From assembly GCA_963665915.2 (NCBI GenBank), contig CAXXSG010000007.1, positions 124,001-188,000 on the forward strand: 64,000 bases of DNA, in the 5' to 3' direction. Source of the stretch: JAFGRU01 sp963665915 (GTDB lineage: Bacteria; Desulfobacterota; Desulfuromonadia; Desulfuromonadales; JAAYDE01). The translations under genes were made by a program, and so were the position numbers. Of the stretch, positions 25,889 through 35,390 are shown one piece after another. Each line of letters starts with the position of its first letter. Positions within the stretch are counted from its first letter, which is position 1. Below the pieces are notes generated by a model that was not told where the DNA came from, did no database searches, and saw only the letters and a program-made list of their open reading frames with translations.

Positions 25889-25970
25889 GATCGAATGTCA
25901 ATTGCAGGGTTGGCGCGACCTGACGGGCAGTTGTCGGTTTCGCAACCGAGCCTTACGAACAGACCGGATT
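25889..25970. repeat. Repeat A, decayed partial copy
   Basis: GCGCGACCTGACGGGCAGTT, GTCGGTTTCGC and CTTACGAACAGACCGG match the right arm of repeat A with many changes. The left arm is mostly lost. Confidence 0.5.
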
Positions 25971-27783
25971 AAAAAATAAATTTGATTTTTTTACAAAAGT
26001 CGACGACTTCATTTTCAGAAATGGGTTTTGAATAAAGGAACCCCTGGTGGAGAAAACAACCGATTCGATTCAGAAGGTCTCTCTGCACATTTGTCTCTAC
26101 CCCTTCTCCAATCAGGTCCAGCCCGAATACATCAGCAATTTTTGCCATGATCTTAATTAATTCATAAATTTTCGGATTGCTTTCCATCTTTTGCACATAA
26201 CTCATATCGATTTTGATGCAATCCACAGGAAATTCACTGAGGTATCTCAAAGAGGAGTAGCCTGTCCCGAAATCATCGATGGCGATTTTAATTTTATGTT
26301 TACGGAAGTCCCCAAGTCTTCTGGTGGTTTCCTCCGCATTGGTCATCAAAGCGCTCTCGGTTATCTCAAGGCACAGGTTCTCAAAGGTCATCCCGGAATC
26401 TTCAATGATTTTTTGAAACCTGCCCACCAGCCCTTGCTGGCAGAACTGTTTACCGGAAATATTTACTGAAAGAGTAAGCCCTTTTTGTGCCAACCCCGAT
26501 TCTGTCCAGAACCGGCAGGCGCTTTTAAGAGCCCACTCCCCAAGTTCGGAAATAAAACCGTTTTCCTCGGCAATCCGGATGAATTCATTCGGGTTGACGG
26601 CTCCTTCCCGTTCGTTATTCCATCGCATCAAGGCTTCAAAACCGTACAGATTTTTTGACTGGAAATTAAATATGGGCTGAAAGGTCATATAGAATTCACC
26701 TTTAGCCAAAGCCGCAGGCATCTCTTTTTCCAGGCTTAAACGGCGCAGATGTTTTCTGTGGAGGAGGTCGTCATAAACAATGATGTGGGCGTCATTATTT
26801 TTTTTGGCTTGCTGATGAGCAAATGCCGCCTCATTGATCAGTTTCTCCGGTAAAATTTTCAGTTTTGAGCTCAGAGTGAGACCAAAAGAAAAGAGGGCGT
26901 TGATGACTTCGTTGCCGATCTGATAGGGCATTCTAACCGCGGTGCAAATATCCTGAGCCAGGTCAAGGACCTCCCCTTTGTCGCCTTCCAGTAATACTGA
27001 AAACTCATCTCCTCCCATCCTGTAAATTTTTGTGTCATCAGAAACTGAGCTGTAAAGCCTGTCAGCAAGATAGATCAATAAAGTATCCCCAAAGGAATAC
27101 CCGTAGGCTTCGTTGATATCTTTAAAAGCCCGAATATCAAACAACAGTAATCCGAAATGTTGGCCTTCCTGAGCGTTTAGGGATATTTTTTCGAGTTCTT
27201 TCATGCACAGGAGGCGGTTTCCCATTTGAGTGAGAGAGTCATGGAAGGCTTCGTGTTCTACCTGGCGTTGGGCAATCTCTTTGGCAAATACTTCGGCCTT
27301 AAGCTTGGCGGTTTTTTCTCTTACCTCCTCTTTAAGCTGATTCTGGTAGGTTTTTTCAAGCTGCAATTGTGAAGATCTTTTTAAGGATTTCTGAATGGTG
27401 TGTCTGAGGACTTCCAGGTCCCGTATGGGTTTCAGAATGTAATCCCAAGCGCCCAGCCGTAAAGCACTTATGACGTTATCCATAACGCCCGCCCCGGAGA
27501 TAATGATGGCGGGAGTCAGGGGGGCCACCTTCTTCATGGCTTCCACAACGGCTAAACCATCCATTACAGGCATGCGGATATCGGTCAAAACCACATCCGG
27601 ATTTTCTTTTTGTAAAATTTCCAGGCCTTCTTTACCATTCTCGGCTTTTAAAACATCGAAGCCTGCGTCTTCCAAAAAGTCTTCCAGCACCATTCGGGCA
27701 TATTTCTCGTCGTCAATGACGAGAATTTTTTTCTTTCGTTCTGAATCGTTGTCGGCCGAAGCAATAAAAGGGTTTTCTTCCAT
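25969..27783 (-). CDS. Response regulator with GGDEF and EAL domains
   Basis: A soluble 604-residue c-di-GMP enzyme. The receiver (15-135) has KKILVIDDEKYARM and the phosphoacceptor Asp in VVLTDIRMPVMDG. A coiled coil leads to GGDEF (about 175-335) with RMGGDEFSVLLEG intact but no RxxD I-site (it reads DDTK). The EAL domain (about 355-600) has YGFEALMRW, LCLEITESALM, IDDFGTGYSSLRYL and IKIDMSYV, the residues needed for phosphodiesterase activity. It may therefore make or break c-di-GMP under control of an unidentified kinase; the hybrid kinase gene next to it is a candidate. No membrane segments. Confidence 0.95.
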   Translation of the reverse strand: MEENPFIASADNDSERKKKILVIDDEKYARMVLEDFLEDAGFDVLKAENGKEGLEILQKENPDVVLTDIRMPVMDGLAVVEAMKKVAPLTPAIIISGAGVMDNVISALRLGAWDYILKPIRDLEVLRHTIQKSLKRSSQLQLEKTYQNQLKEEVREKTAKLKAEVFAKEIAQRQVEHEAFHDSLTQMGNRLLCMKELEKISLNAQEGQHFGLLLFDIRAFKDINEAYGYSFGDTLLIYLADRLYSSVSDDTKIYRMGGDEFSVLLEGDKGEVLDLAQDICTAVRMPYQIGNEVINALFSFGLTLSSKLKILPEKLINEAAFAHQQAKKNNDAHIIVYDDLLHRKHLRRLSLEKEMPAALAKGEFYMTFQPIFNFQSKNLYGFEALMRWNNEREGAVNPNEFIRIAEENGFISELGEWALKSACRFWTESGLAQKGLTLSVNISGKQFCQQGLVGRFQKIIEDSGMTFENLCLEITESALMTNAEETTRRLGDFRKHKIKIAIDDFGTGYSSLRYLSEFPVDCIKIDMSYVQKMESNPKIYELIKIMAKIADVFGLDLIGEGVETNVQRDLLNRIGCFLHQGFLYSKPISENEVVDFCKKIKFIF

Positions 27784-28074
27784 TGCTGAATACCTTCCTT
27801 ATGAAAACAATAGATAACTTGAAACCTAGCCAAAAAGATTTATGCCTAAAAATATAAAATACTTAAAAAATCTTATTTTTCGAATAGTATCAATACTAAC
27901 ATTCTCTAAGTAAAAAAAAATAAGAAATGTCGGCCTTAACCTTCTCCCGGTTCAGCGGCGGGATGTTTTTTCCCCTTAGCAAAGAGGCTTAGTGCCGCGT
28001 GCGGCAAATCTTGTTAGTTCATTCCGACCCTTTTGCCTGCGGCCGGTGTTCCACCTCCGCGGCATAGTTACCGC

Positions 28075-28194
28075 TAGGAGTCTGTCGGACTTGGGGATCG
28101 TAATGAGAAAATAGGAAATCGAGGACAGATTTTCGCAAATTTGGTCCGATTTGCCGATTTCGCAATAGATTCATTCTAAGTCCGACAGGCTCCT
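28075..28194. repeat. Repeat D, 120-bp inverted-repeat element (single copy here)
   Basis: AGGAGTCTGTCGGACTT at the left pairs with AAGTCCGACAGGCTCCT at the right (16 of 17 match). The middle is AT-rich. It has the look of a short palindromic interspersed element. It lies in the 27784-28228 gap, whose other part holds nothing I recognise. Confidence 0.75.
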
Positions 28195-28228
28195 GGGGCG
28201 CTTCTATAAAATCAGATCAGCATTTTCC

Positions 28229-30031
28229 TCAGGAATTTTCCTCCTCGTCCAGGACCTTGCGAATGACTTCAGCTAGAGTATCTTTTAAAAGTGGTTTTTT
28301 TGTCAGGGCGCGGATTCCGATTTCCCGTGCTTTGGCCGAATCAATCTGGTCACAGAATCCGGTGCACAGCACAATTCTGGCGTCTGGTTTTATCTTGAAG
28401 ATTTCCTCCGCAAGTTTATCACCGTTTATCTCCGGCATGGACATATCCGTCAACACGAGATCAAATTTTTCAGGATCGGATCTGAATAATTCCAGTGCGT
28501 TCTTGCCGTTGGTCTCCGTTGTAACAAAATATCCCAACCTTGTGAGCATCTGTTCCGCGACCTTGAGGATGGATGGTTCGTCGTCAACCACGAGGATATG
28601 TTCATCTCCCGTCAAGGTGGTTACACCCTTCACCTTTTTTGTTACGGATGGACGTTTGGCAATGGGGAAATAGACGTCGAATTGTGTTCCCTCGGAAATG
28701 ATGCTTTTCACCCGGATGGTTCCGCCAAGCTCCTGGATAATACCCTGTGTGGCTGGGAGCCCCAGTCCGGTCCCTTTCCCTTTTTCCTTGGTGGAAAAAT
28801 ACGGATCGAATATTTTTCCCAACACGTCTTCCGGAATTCCCAGACCCGTATCTTTTACCATCAAGTGGATATAATTGCCGGGAGAGAGGCCGGCCTGGTC
28901 ACTCAAAGCCTGATCCAGGCATGTATCGGAAAGGCCGACATAGAGTTCCCCTCCCTCCTCACGCATTGCGTCTGCGGCATTTGTAGCGAGGTTCATGATG
29001 ACCTGATGAAGCTGGACCGGGTCTGCCAGTATATATTTATCCGAAGTGATTTCGCTGTTGATTTGTATGGAAGCCGGTAGGGTGGACCGCAGAAATTTAA
29101 TCGATTCTTTTAACAGAGGGCTGATCTGGACAGGTTTCAACTCCATGTCGGTTTTTCGCGCAAAGGTCAGAATCTGCTGTACCAGATCGCTGGCCCGGAT
29201 TCCCGCATCGCGGATTTCCTGGAGCCTTTCGTGCTGCTTTGTCTGTGGTTCCGTGTCCGCCAGGGCCAGCTGAGAGAAACCGACGACCGACGTTAGAATA
29301 TTATTGAAATCGTGGGCGATGCCCCCGGCGAGAGTCCCCAGGGCCTCCATTTTTTGAGCTTGACGCAGGTTCTCTTCCATTTTTTTTAGCTGGGTGATAT
29401 CCGTTGAGATCTGCAGTCGAACTCGCCGCCCGTCAATCCATTGAATGGTACGGTCATGGTTAACGTACAATTTTCCGGTTTTCGGATTATGACCTTCCCA
29501 TACATATACGCCCGTCGGTTTTCCTGAATCATCGATCAGCCTGGCATTGCTGCAGAATGAGCACGGCTCCTGCTCATTTCGAAACCCCTTGTAGCAGAGG
29601 CTCCCCGTCATGTCCCCCCCAAAGGAGTCTTTCATGTGTTTATTCATGAACAGTATTTCATAGGTATCCATGTCCGCCACATAGATACAGGCGTCGATAC
29701 TGTCCAGAATCGTTTGCATGGTGTGTTGCGCTTCTTTGCTTTCTTCCTTGGCGGCCTGTATTTTTATTAAAAATTCGAGGAAAAGGCAGCCGGAAATAAT
29801 AAAAAGAGCCACAACCGTAATGCGTGAAACCATCTGATAAAGGGGCACATGCAGCAGAAAAGTATCCAGGAAAGAAGAGGGCTCGGTGAAAATCAGATAT
29901 TTCAGGTTTGATTCATAGGAAAGTTGGGACCAGACGCTGTCGAGTATCCAGTAGCCAATACAGAAAAGGAGTAAAGCGAAATATCCCAGGGGACGAATGT
30001 TCTTTTTATTAATCATAAATTTCTTTTGCAA
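28229..30031 (-). CDS. Hybrid sensor histidine kinase (2 TM, PAS, HisKA, HATPase, REC)
   Basis: The 600-residue protein has a membrane helix at about 12-34, another near 70-92, a PAS domain (about 105-225), HisKA with the phosphorylated His in GGIAHDFNNILTSVVGFSQLAL, an HATPase domain (VIMNLATNAADAMREEGG, DTGLGIPEDVLGKIFDPYFSTK, GTGLGLPATQGII) and a C-terminal receiver (HILVVDDEPSILKVAEQML, DLVLTDMSMPEING). The start region overlaps the binding-protein gene by 23 bases, so the two are one unit. The binding protein likely presents a ligand to the short periplasmic loop. Output regulator is unknown; the REC-GGDEF-EAL neighbour is a candidate. Confidence 0.93.
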   Translation of the reverse strand: MQKKFMINKKNIRPLGYFALLLFCIGYWILDSVWSQLSYESNLKYLIFTEPSSFLDTFLLHVPLYQMVSRITVVALFIISGCLFLEFLIKIQAAKEESKEAQHTMQTILDSIDACIYVADMDTYEILFMNKHMKDSFGGDMTGSLCYKGFRNEQEPCSFCSNARLIDDSGKPTGVYVWEGHNPKTGKLYVNHDRTIQWIDGRRVRLQISTDITQLKKMEENLRQAQKMEALGTLAGGIAHDFNNILTSVVGFSQLALADTEPQTKQHERLQEIRDAGIRASDLVQQILTFARKTDMELKPVQISPLLKESIKFLRSTLPASIQINSEITSDKYILADPVQLHQVIMNLATNAADAMREEGGELYVGLSDTCLDQALSDQAGLSPGNYIHLMVKDTGLGIPEDVLGKIFDPYFSTKEKGKGTGLGLPATQGIIQELGGTIRVKSIISEGTQFDVYFPIAKRPSVTKKVKGVTTLTGDEHILVVDDEPSILKVAEQMLTRLGYFVTTETNGKNALELFRSDPEKFDLVLTDMSMPEINGDKLAEEIFKIKPDARIVLCTGFCDQIDSAKAREIGIRALTKKPLLKDTLAEVIRKVLDEEENS

Positions 30032-31142
30032 CTCTCAAAAGGCTTTTGGGTACCGGGAAGTTTATCGCTCTTTTTGTCTTCATGTTGATGGAAATGTCCA
30101 GCGGGTCAGCCTGGGTCTGGCTTAACTCCCTGGGTTTAGCCCCGTTCAGTATGGAAGCTATTTTTTTTGCGTTGTATGTGCCTTGATGTTTATAGCCGGA
30201 GTCACTTGAAACGCTGAGCAGGAGGCCCTTCTTGACCAGGGGTGAGCCGATCATGGAAAAGGTCGGGATCTTGCGGCCGTTGAATATCCCGACGTACTCC
30301 TCTATTCGCCGGTCGACACAGGTCAGGGCTGTCACATAGATGGCATCGGTTTTTTCGCTCAACTGGTGATAGCACTGTCGGCAGGATGCATCCGCTATTT
30401 CCTCTTCCACATTGGTTTCCAGTACCGTGCATTTGACAACGGCGAATCCTCTTTCCGCCGCGACCTGCTCAATTTCGTCCAGGGCTGAATAGATTCGGCC
30501 TTCCGGTGTGTCCTCATAGGCGACCCCTAGTTTTTTAAAGCCGACGATGCGATGAAACATCCGCAGTTGCCTTAGATATCGCGTGGGGTCGATGCGTGCT
30601 GTTACATGATCCAATCCCGAATTTTCAGCACTTTTTATGATTCCTGCTTTGACGGGATCGGAGGTTGATAGGACCACGGTTGGGACGCTGTGGTGGTTGT
30701 TGGCCAGATCCTGGCCGGCCCAGGTCCCCATGGCGATGACAAGGTCCAGGGAACCGTTTTTCAACTTCTGGAGAAGCTCACTTTTTATTTTTCCCCTTTT
30801 TTTGCTATCCCAATCGGCCGAGTAGGCATCTCCAGCCTCAAAAGAGAGGAAATCGTCCGGATGCTTGGAAAGCCAACTCCAGTAGGGTTTAACCGTATCA
30901 CCCACGACTTCCGGCAGGGGACTTTTATCGATCCAGCCGAGGCCCATGAGACCCTCAATCAGGGTTTTCATGGTCTGCGTATATTCTGAATAACCTCCCC
31001 CTTCATAGTATCCGATACGCCATTTTTTCCCTTGATTCAATGTGGGAGTAGTACTCGCGAAAACCAGGCTACAGAAAAGGCAGATGATGGTTGGGATAAA
31101 ACAAACAACAACGATTTTCCTGAATGTGGACTTTTTTTTCAT
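30009..31142 (-). CDS. ABC-type substrate-binding protein (ABC_sub_bind family), kinase partner
   Basis: A periplasmic binding protein of the type annotated ABC transporter substrate-binding (PF04392). The signal peptide is MKKKSTFRKIVVVCFIPTII with cleavage near LVFAS. The two lobes show LVIAMGTWAGQDLANN and VPTVVLSTSDPVKAGIIKS, then GVAYEDTPEGRIYSALDEIE. The start is at 31142, with AGAGAGG upstream. No ABC permease or ATPase is nearby, and the gene overlaps a histidine kinase, so a sensory role is more likely than transport. Ligand unknown (family members bind aromatic and amino-acid-like compounds). Confidence 0.87.
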   Translation of the reverse strand: MKKKSTFRKIVVVCFIPTIICLFCSLVFASTTPTLNQGKKWRIGYYEGGGYSEYTQTMKTLIEGLMGLGWIDKSPLPEVVGDTVKPYWSWLSKHPDDFLSFEAGDAYSADWDSKKRGKIKSELLQKLKNGSLDLVIAMGTWAGQDLANNHHSVPTVVLSTSDPVKAGIIKSAENSGLDHVTARIDPTRYLRQLRMFHRIVGFKKLGVAYEDTPEGRIYSALDEIEQVAAERGFAVVKCTVLETNVEEEIADASCRQCYHQLSEKTDAIYVTALTCVDRRIEEYVGIFNGRKIPTFSMIGSPLVKKGLLLSVSSDSGYKHQGTYNAKKIASILNGAKPRELSQTQADPLDISINMKTKRAINFPVPKSLLRVAKEIYD

Positions 31143-31424
31143 TAAGAACCTCTCTGATAGAAGGTCACCATGAAAGAGGTTTGGGAATCTGTTGCCGCTA
31201 AAAGCCGACACAAAAAAATCCGAGTCAAGAAGATATTTTCTGTAACAAAGGACAATTTTTTGTTTGCAAGCGGCTAGGGAACAAAAAATTATAATGTATT
31301 AAAATAGTAATCATAAAAGAGACACTTTGCAAAAAAATAAAAAGTAAATTGGAATTATTTTTCCGGCACTTTCCGGTATTGGGGTCGGGTGGGAGATTCG
31401 GTTTTCCGGAGTTTCCGTCGGCAC

Positions 31425-32477
31425 TTAAATCAGATAAAAGACGACCCCCACGATTATCAGGGTCAGAATTCTGCAGCCCTGTCCCAACATCAGCAGCTTC
31501 AATCCCATCCGCGGAGAAAAAATACCCATATATCTGGGAAGCTGGTGGCGCAGTGCCCGCATCGGAAAGGCAATGATATTTCCGATGAGAAGAGCCAGAA
31601 CCGTCTGTTTAATCGTAAGTACGCCGGCATCCATCAGTGCCCCGGCCGCGGCGAATCCTGAAGTGAATTCGGCGAAGAAGCTGATGATCACCATGGAGAG
31701 TGATTCCAGAGGGATGAAGGTATCGACCACAAAGCCGGCCATCCATTCTTGCATGAAAGCGAACAACCCCAGAGAGTTGAGCACGAAAACGATTATGTAA
31801 ATGGGGACCACATAGACGGCGATTCCGGTAATGCGGCCGGGGAGCTTTTCCCGGATGCGGGCCGCCAGGGGGTTGAATGGCTGCTTTCGGATATTTTCAG
31901 GGGCTATATCGCTTTTTTCGGGATTTTCGTATCCGCTGGGCGGGCGAAAATGGCCATAAAGAAGAAATCCGCCGCAGCGCAGCAGAAGGGCGGAAAAAGT
32001 CAGTACAAAGTAAAGGGCCCCGGCTTTGCCGGTAAGTGGTATGACGATAAATATCGTCGTGGGAAGGTGAAGGAAATAGGCTGGAAAGTGGTTCAGCAGG
32101 TTGGCCAGGAAAAGCTGCTTTTTGCTGATCTTACGGTCCTGATAAAAATCGGCGAGCATGGTATTGGCTGCCGTGCCGGAAAAAAAAGCCGTGGTAAAAG
32201 CGGCTCCGCAGTGGTCGCCCAGGTTGGCGAAGCGAAAAGCCGGCCTGGCCAGGGTCCCGAGACGCCGGGTCCAGCCTGATGCCTCGATGATTTCAGCGAA
32301 AACAAGGCCGAGGCTGATCATGGCCATCAGGCGGCACAGTGGCCATAGAAGCTGCCGGATGAGGATCTGTGCGGTCATTTTCTCGGCAGCAAAACAACCG
32401 ATGCCCAGAACGATGATAGAAACCGCCAGAGAGGCCAGGATTTTCCCGCGGCCGGATTTTGTTTTTTTATGGGCCAT
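31425..32477 (-). CDS. Nucleoside-recognition (Gate) domain membrane protein
   Basis: Resembles the SpmA/SpmB and CNT-gate family annotated nucleoside recognition domain protein. Several hydrophobic helices are visible. The central motif is AFTTAFFSGTAANTMLADFY, followed by FLANLLNHFPAYFLHLPTTIF and later MVIISFFAEFTSGFAAAGALM. Length is 350 residues from the ATG at 32477, which overlaps the btuF stop by 11 bases, so it is the last gene of the corrinoid uptake operon. Members of this family accompany metal and corrinoid ABC systems; whether it transports or gates is not known. Confidence 0.82.
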   Translation of the reverse strand: MAHKKTKSGRGKILASLAVSIIVLGIGCFAAEKMTAQILIRQLLWPLCRLMAMISLGLVFAEIIEASGWTRRLGTLARPAFRFANLGDHCGAAFTTAFFSGTAANTMLADFYQDRKISKKQLFLANLLNHFPAYFLHLPTTIFIVIPLTGKAGALYFVLTFSALLLRCGGFLLYGHFRPPSGYENPEKSDIAPENIRKQPFNPLAARIREKLPGRITGIAVYVVPIYIIVFVLNSLGLFAFMQEWMAGFVVDTFIPLESLSMVIISFFAEFTSGFAAAGALMDAGVLTIKQTVLALLIGNIIAFPMRALRHQLPRYMGIFSPRMGLKLLMLGQGCRILTLIIVGVVFYLI

Positions 32478-33480
32478 CGGATAGTTTTTCAACACCCGGT
32501 TGGGATTTCGGAAGTTTGAAGGATTGTAGACCGAATTGGCTTTGATAGAGTATTCCGCTGATGGCGGCAATTCCGTCCAGGAGCCTCAGGGTAGGACGGC
32601 TCACGATGGCCTCATCGATCAGATGGATTTCACCTATGCGCACGGCTTTGATGGCCTGGAATCCCGGTTCATTGCGGATGGACTCAATCGTCGGCCGGTT
32701 CATGGGGCCGACCTGGGCCAGGTAAACGTCGATGTCGTTGCCCATGGCGAGAATCTTTTCTTTGCTGAAATTGGCGATGTTGGTCCCTCTTGCAGGGGCC
32801 GCATCGGCCGCCAGGTTGATGGCTCCGGCGCATTCGAGGGCGAATATGGCCATGGAATCGGGAGAAAAGGTTTTCATTTTGCCGTGGATCGATTCGAAGA
32901 AGACGCGTTTTTTCGGTTCAATCTTCCCGGCTATAGCTCGAAGGTTGGCCGCCGTTTCCTGAAATTTCTTCACCATTGCGTCGGCTTTATCCCTGTGCCC
33001 TGTCAGCAGACCGAGAATCCGCCAGTAAAGGAACATCTCTTCAACGTTGGACGGCTGCAGGGAAACAACCGTGATCCCGCTTTTTTGAAACCTTTCCACC
33101 AGTTGCGGGTAGCCCCTGGCGATCATGGGCCGGATGAGGATCAGATCGGGCCGGGCGGCGAGAAATTTTTCCGCATCTTCCCGATAGTGAAAGGCCGGCC
33201 GCTTTTGAGCTTCTGGTGGATAACTGGCATTGCGGGTCACCCCGAGGATTTCTTCATCGCAGCCGAGGGCGAAGAGGTTTTCCGTGTGGGCGCCGTAGAG
33301 GGAGATGATTTTTTTGAAGGGTGTTCTGACGAGGATTTCGTTGCCTGACTGGTCGATGATATGGTTGTCGTGCATTTTAAAGGAGGCATCCGCCCCTTGA
33401 GCTACGGTTGTGGTGAGAAGGGCTGAAAACAGGAGCGCCAGTAAACCGATATTGATTTTCCATCTTCGCCGCAGATTCAT
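32467..33480 (-). CDS. btuF: Periplasmic corrinoid/metallophore-binding protein (BtuF-like)
   Basis: Class III binding protein for an ABC importer. The signal peptide ends LLTTTVAQGADA near residue 31. The lobes carry FKKIISLYGAHTENLFALGCDEEILGVT and LAARPDLILIRPMIARGYPQLVE, the typical order of BtuF/FepB types, with a long backbone helix (WRILGLLTGHRDKADAMVKKF). Length is 337 residues. It is the third gene of btuC-btuD-btuF-Gate, downstream of btuD by 2 bases. Cobalamin as ligand is inferred from the adjacent riboswitch and CbiK, not from the protein itself. Confidence 0.85.
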   Translation of the reverse strand: MNLRRRWKINIGLLALLFSALLTTTVAQGADASFKMHDNHIIDQSGNEILVRTPFKKIISLYGAHTENLFALGCDEEILGVTRNASYPPEAQKRPAFHYREDAEKFLAARPDLILIRPMIARGYPQLVERFQKSGITVVSLQPSNVEEMFLYWRILGLLTGHRDKADAMVKKFQETAANLRAIAGKIEPKKRVFFESIHGKMKTFSPDSMAIFALECAGAINLAADAAPARGTNIANFSKEKILAMGNDIDVYLAQVGPMNRPTIESIRNEPGFQAIKAVRIGEIHLIDEAIVSRPTLRLLDGIAAISGILYQSQFGLQSFKLPKSQPGVEKLSDGP

Positions 33481-33482
33481 TC

Positions 33483-34292
33483 TTAACCCTGATAGTCTCC
33501 TGAAGCATCGCCTTGGCTTGCAAAAGTCACTTGGCTGGCCCCTGCAAACGGTTCGAAACGAACCCTGGCTTCGACATCGAAAACACGCTGGAGGCTTTCC
33601 GGTGTCAGGACCTCTGCCGTCTTGCCGTAAGCCTCGATTTGGCCGGATTTCATCATGATCAGTTCATCGCAGAACCGGGCGGCCAGGTTGATGTCCTGAA
33701 AAACGGCAATCACGGTCCTGCCTTTTTCTTCTATCCTTTCCCTGATCTGTTCAAGCAGGGAAAGGGCGTGACGGATATCCAGGTTCGAGGTCGCCTCGTC
33801 GAGAAGCATCAAGGGCGTATCCTGTGCCAGGGCGCGGGCCACCACCACCCGTTGCCGTTCTCCACCGCTCAGTTCGGTAACCAGCCGGTTTGAAAAAACG
33901 GCCGTATCGGTCGCGGTCATGGCTTCATCCACCAGGGTATCATCACGCTGAGAAGGTTGCGAAAATCTCGGTATGTGAGGATAGCGGCCCATCATGACGA
34001 CCTCCCGGGCGGTGAAGGAGAAGTTGACATAAAAATTCTGCGGCACAAGAGAGATATTCCTGGCCAGTTCCCTTCTGGTGTAACGGGACAGGGGTTTTTC
34101 ATTGAAAAGGATAAGCCCTCCGGAAGGTTGGAGGTGCCCTGCCAGGAGATTCACCAGCGTGGTTTTGCCGCAGCCGTTGGGGCCGACTATGCCGAAGAGC
34201 TTGCCCGCCTCAAGGCGTGCGGAAAGCTTCTCAATGAGTTTTTGTTCAGTGTAGCCGAAGCTGATGCCGTCAATTGTGAATACACTGGACAT
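33483..34292 (-). CDS. btuD: ABC transporter ATPase (BtuD-like)
   Basis: Energises corrinoid import. Walker A is GPNGCGKTTLVNLLAGHL (about residues 37-54), the signature is TELSGGERQRVVVARALAQ, Walker B is PLMLLDEATSNLD and the switch His is in VIAVFQDINLAARF (Asp-Ile here; the usual His is replaced by Gln-Asp, worth noting). Starting at ATG 34292 gives 269 residues. A longer frame to 34724 runs antisense-like through btuC and is not used. It lies 5 bases after btuC, so the two are coupled. Confidence 0.9.
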   Translation of the reverse strand: MSSVFTIDGISFGYTEQKLIEKLSARLEAGKLFGIVGPNGCGKTTLVNLLAGHLQPSGGLILFNEKPLSRYTRRELARNISLVPQNFYVNFSFTAREVVMMGRYPHIPRFSQPSQRDDTLVDEAMTATDTAVFSNRLVTELSGGERQRVVVARALAQDTPLMLLDEATSNLDIRHALSLLEQIRERIEEKGRTVIAVFQDINLAARFCDELIMMKSGQIEAYGKTAEVLTPESLQRVFDVEARVRFEPFAGASQVTFASQGDASGDYQG

Positions 34293-34297
34293 AAGGT

Positions 34298-35362
34298 TCA
34301 AAGCCTCATCTGGCGTTTGCGAAAAATGTAGCAGAAAAACGGCCCGCCGATCAGGGCGGTGAGGATGCCGATGGGGACTTCCGTGGGCAGGACCGTCCGC
34401 GTCAGCGTGTCCGCCGCTACCAGCAGAACAGCCCCCGCAAGCAGGGAGACCGGCATCAGCCGGCGGTTGTCCGGGCCGGTGAGGGCGCGCATCATATGGG
34501 GCACCAGCAGTCCCACGAAGCCGATGATGCCGGAAACCGAAACGCAGACGGCCGAAACCATGGAAGCGGTGACCAGGAGTATCAGCATCGTGCGGCGGGT
34601 ATCCACCCCCAGAGAGGCGGCGGCACGATCTCCCATGGACATCAGATTGAGGTCGCGGGCAAAAAAGACGAAGACCGAAAAACCGAGGCAGACGAAAATC
34701 AGGGTCAGGAGGACATTGGCCCAAGTTTGCGAGGCGAAGCTTCCCATGAGCCAGAAGATGATGACCGCCACCTGTTCATCGGCGATGTATTTCAGAAAGC
34801 TGATTCCGGCGGCGAGAATGGCAGCGACGATGATACCGGACAGGATCAGGTTGTTGGAGGAAAGGCCCCCCGCCGAGGAGGAGAGGAAAACGACGATTGC
34901 CAGGGTGGCGATTGCGCCAAGAAACGCGAAGAGGGAAACGGACCACGCGCCCATATAGCTGATATTGAGGAGAAAGGCGATAGAGGCGCCGAAAGCCGCA
35001 CCTGCAGAAACCCCAAGGGTATACGGATCGGCGAGGGGGTTGAGGAGTATCCCCTGAAAAACCGCTCCCGAAACTGCCAGGCCGCCCCCCACCAGGGCGG
35101 CCGTGAGGATACGCGGCAGGCGCACATCCATGACGATGACTGGGAAGAGCGGGTCCATTCCCGTTAAGGTATCCACGCCGCCGGTCAGCCCGGACATGAT
35201 GATGTGTGCCATTTCTTTGAGGGGAATCCGGACATATCCCATGCCGGCGGAGATCAGAACAACCAGCGCCAGGGTTGTTGCCAGAACAACCACAGCAACC
35301 GTAGTGGGGAGGCGTTTGGGGGTGGGATGGTCCGGGTTTTTATTTGTTTGAATTGTTGTCAT
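34298..35362 (-). CDS. btuC: FecCD-family permease (BtuC-like)
   Basis: Integral membrane subunit of the corrinoid/siderophore importer, with about ten helices. Hallmarks: DVRLPRILTAALVGGGLAVSGAVFQGILLNPLADPYTLGVSAGAAFGAS, LSGIIVAAILAAGISFLKYIADE and SVCVSVSGIIGFVGLLVPHMMR-type pattern (AVCVSVSGIIGFVGLLVPH). Length is 354 residues, with TNKNPDHPTPKR at the start. The first gene of btuCDF, directed away from the composite repeat A-in-B at 35391-35701, which separates it from cbiK. Whether the upstream riboswitch reaches it across the repeat is unknown. Confidence 0.9.
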   Translation of the reverse strand: MTTIQTNKNPDHPTPKRLPTTVAVVVLATTLALVVLISAGMGYVRIPLKEMAHIIMSGLTGGVDTLTGMDPLFPVIVMDVRLPRILTAALVGGGLAVSGAVFQGILLNPLADPYTLGVSAGAAFGASIAFLLNISYMGAWSVSLFAFLGAIATLAIVVFLSSSAGGLSSNNLILSGIIVAAILAAGISFLKYIADEQVAVIIFWLMGSFASQTWANVLLTLIFVCLGFSVFVFFARDLNLMSMGDRAAASLGVDTRRTMLILLVTASMVSAVCVSVSGIIGFVGLLVPHMMRALTGPDNRRLMPVSLLAGAVLLVAADTLTRTVLPTEVPIGILTALIGGPFFCYIFRKRQMRL

Positions 35363-35390
35363 TTTCTCTTAAAGCAAAGAAATAATTTAT

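Noticed and set aside
33483..34724. 413-aa reading of btuD with a long N-terminal extension
   Set aside because: The first 144 codons are low-complexity and run through btuC in another frame; the ATG at 34292 gives a normal ATPase.
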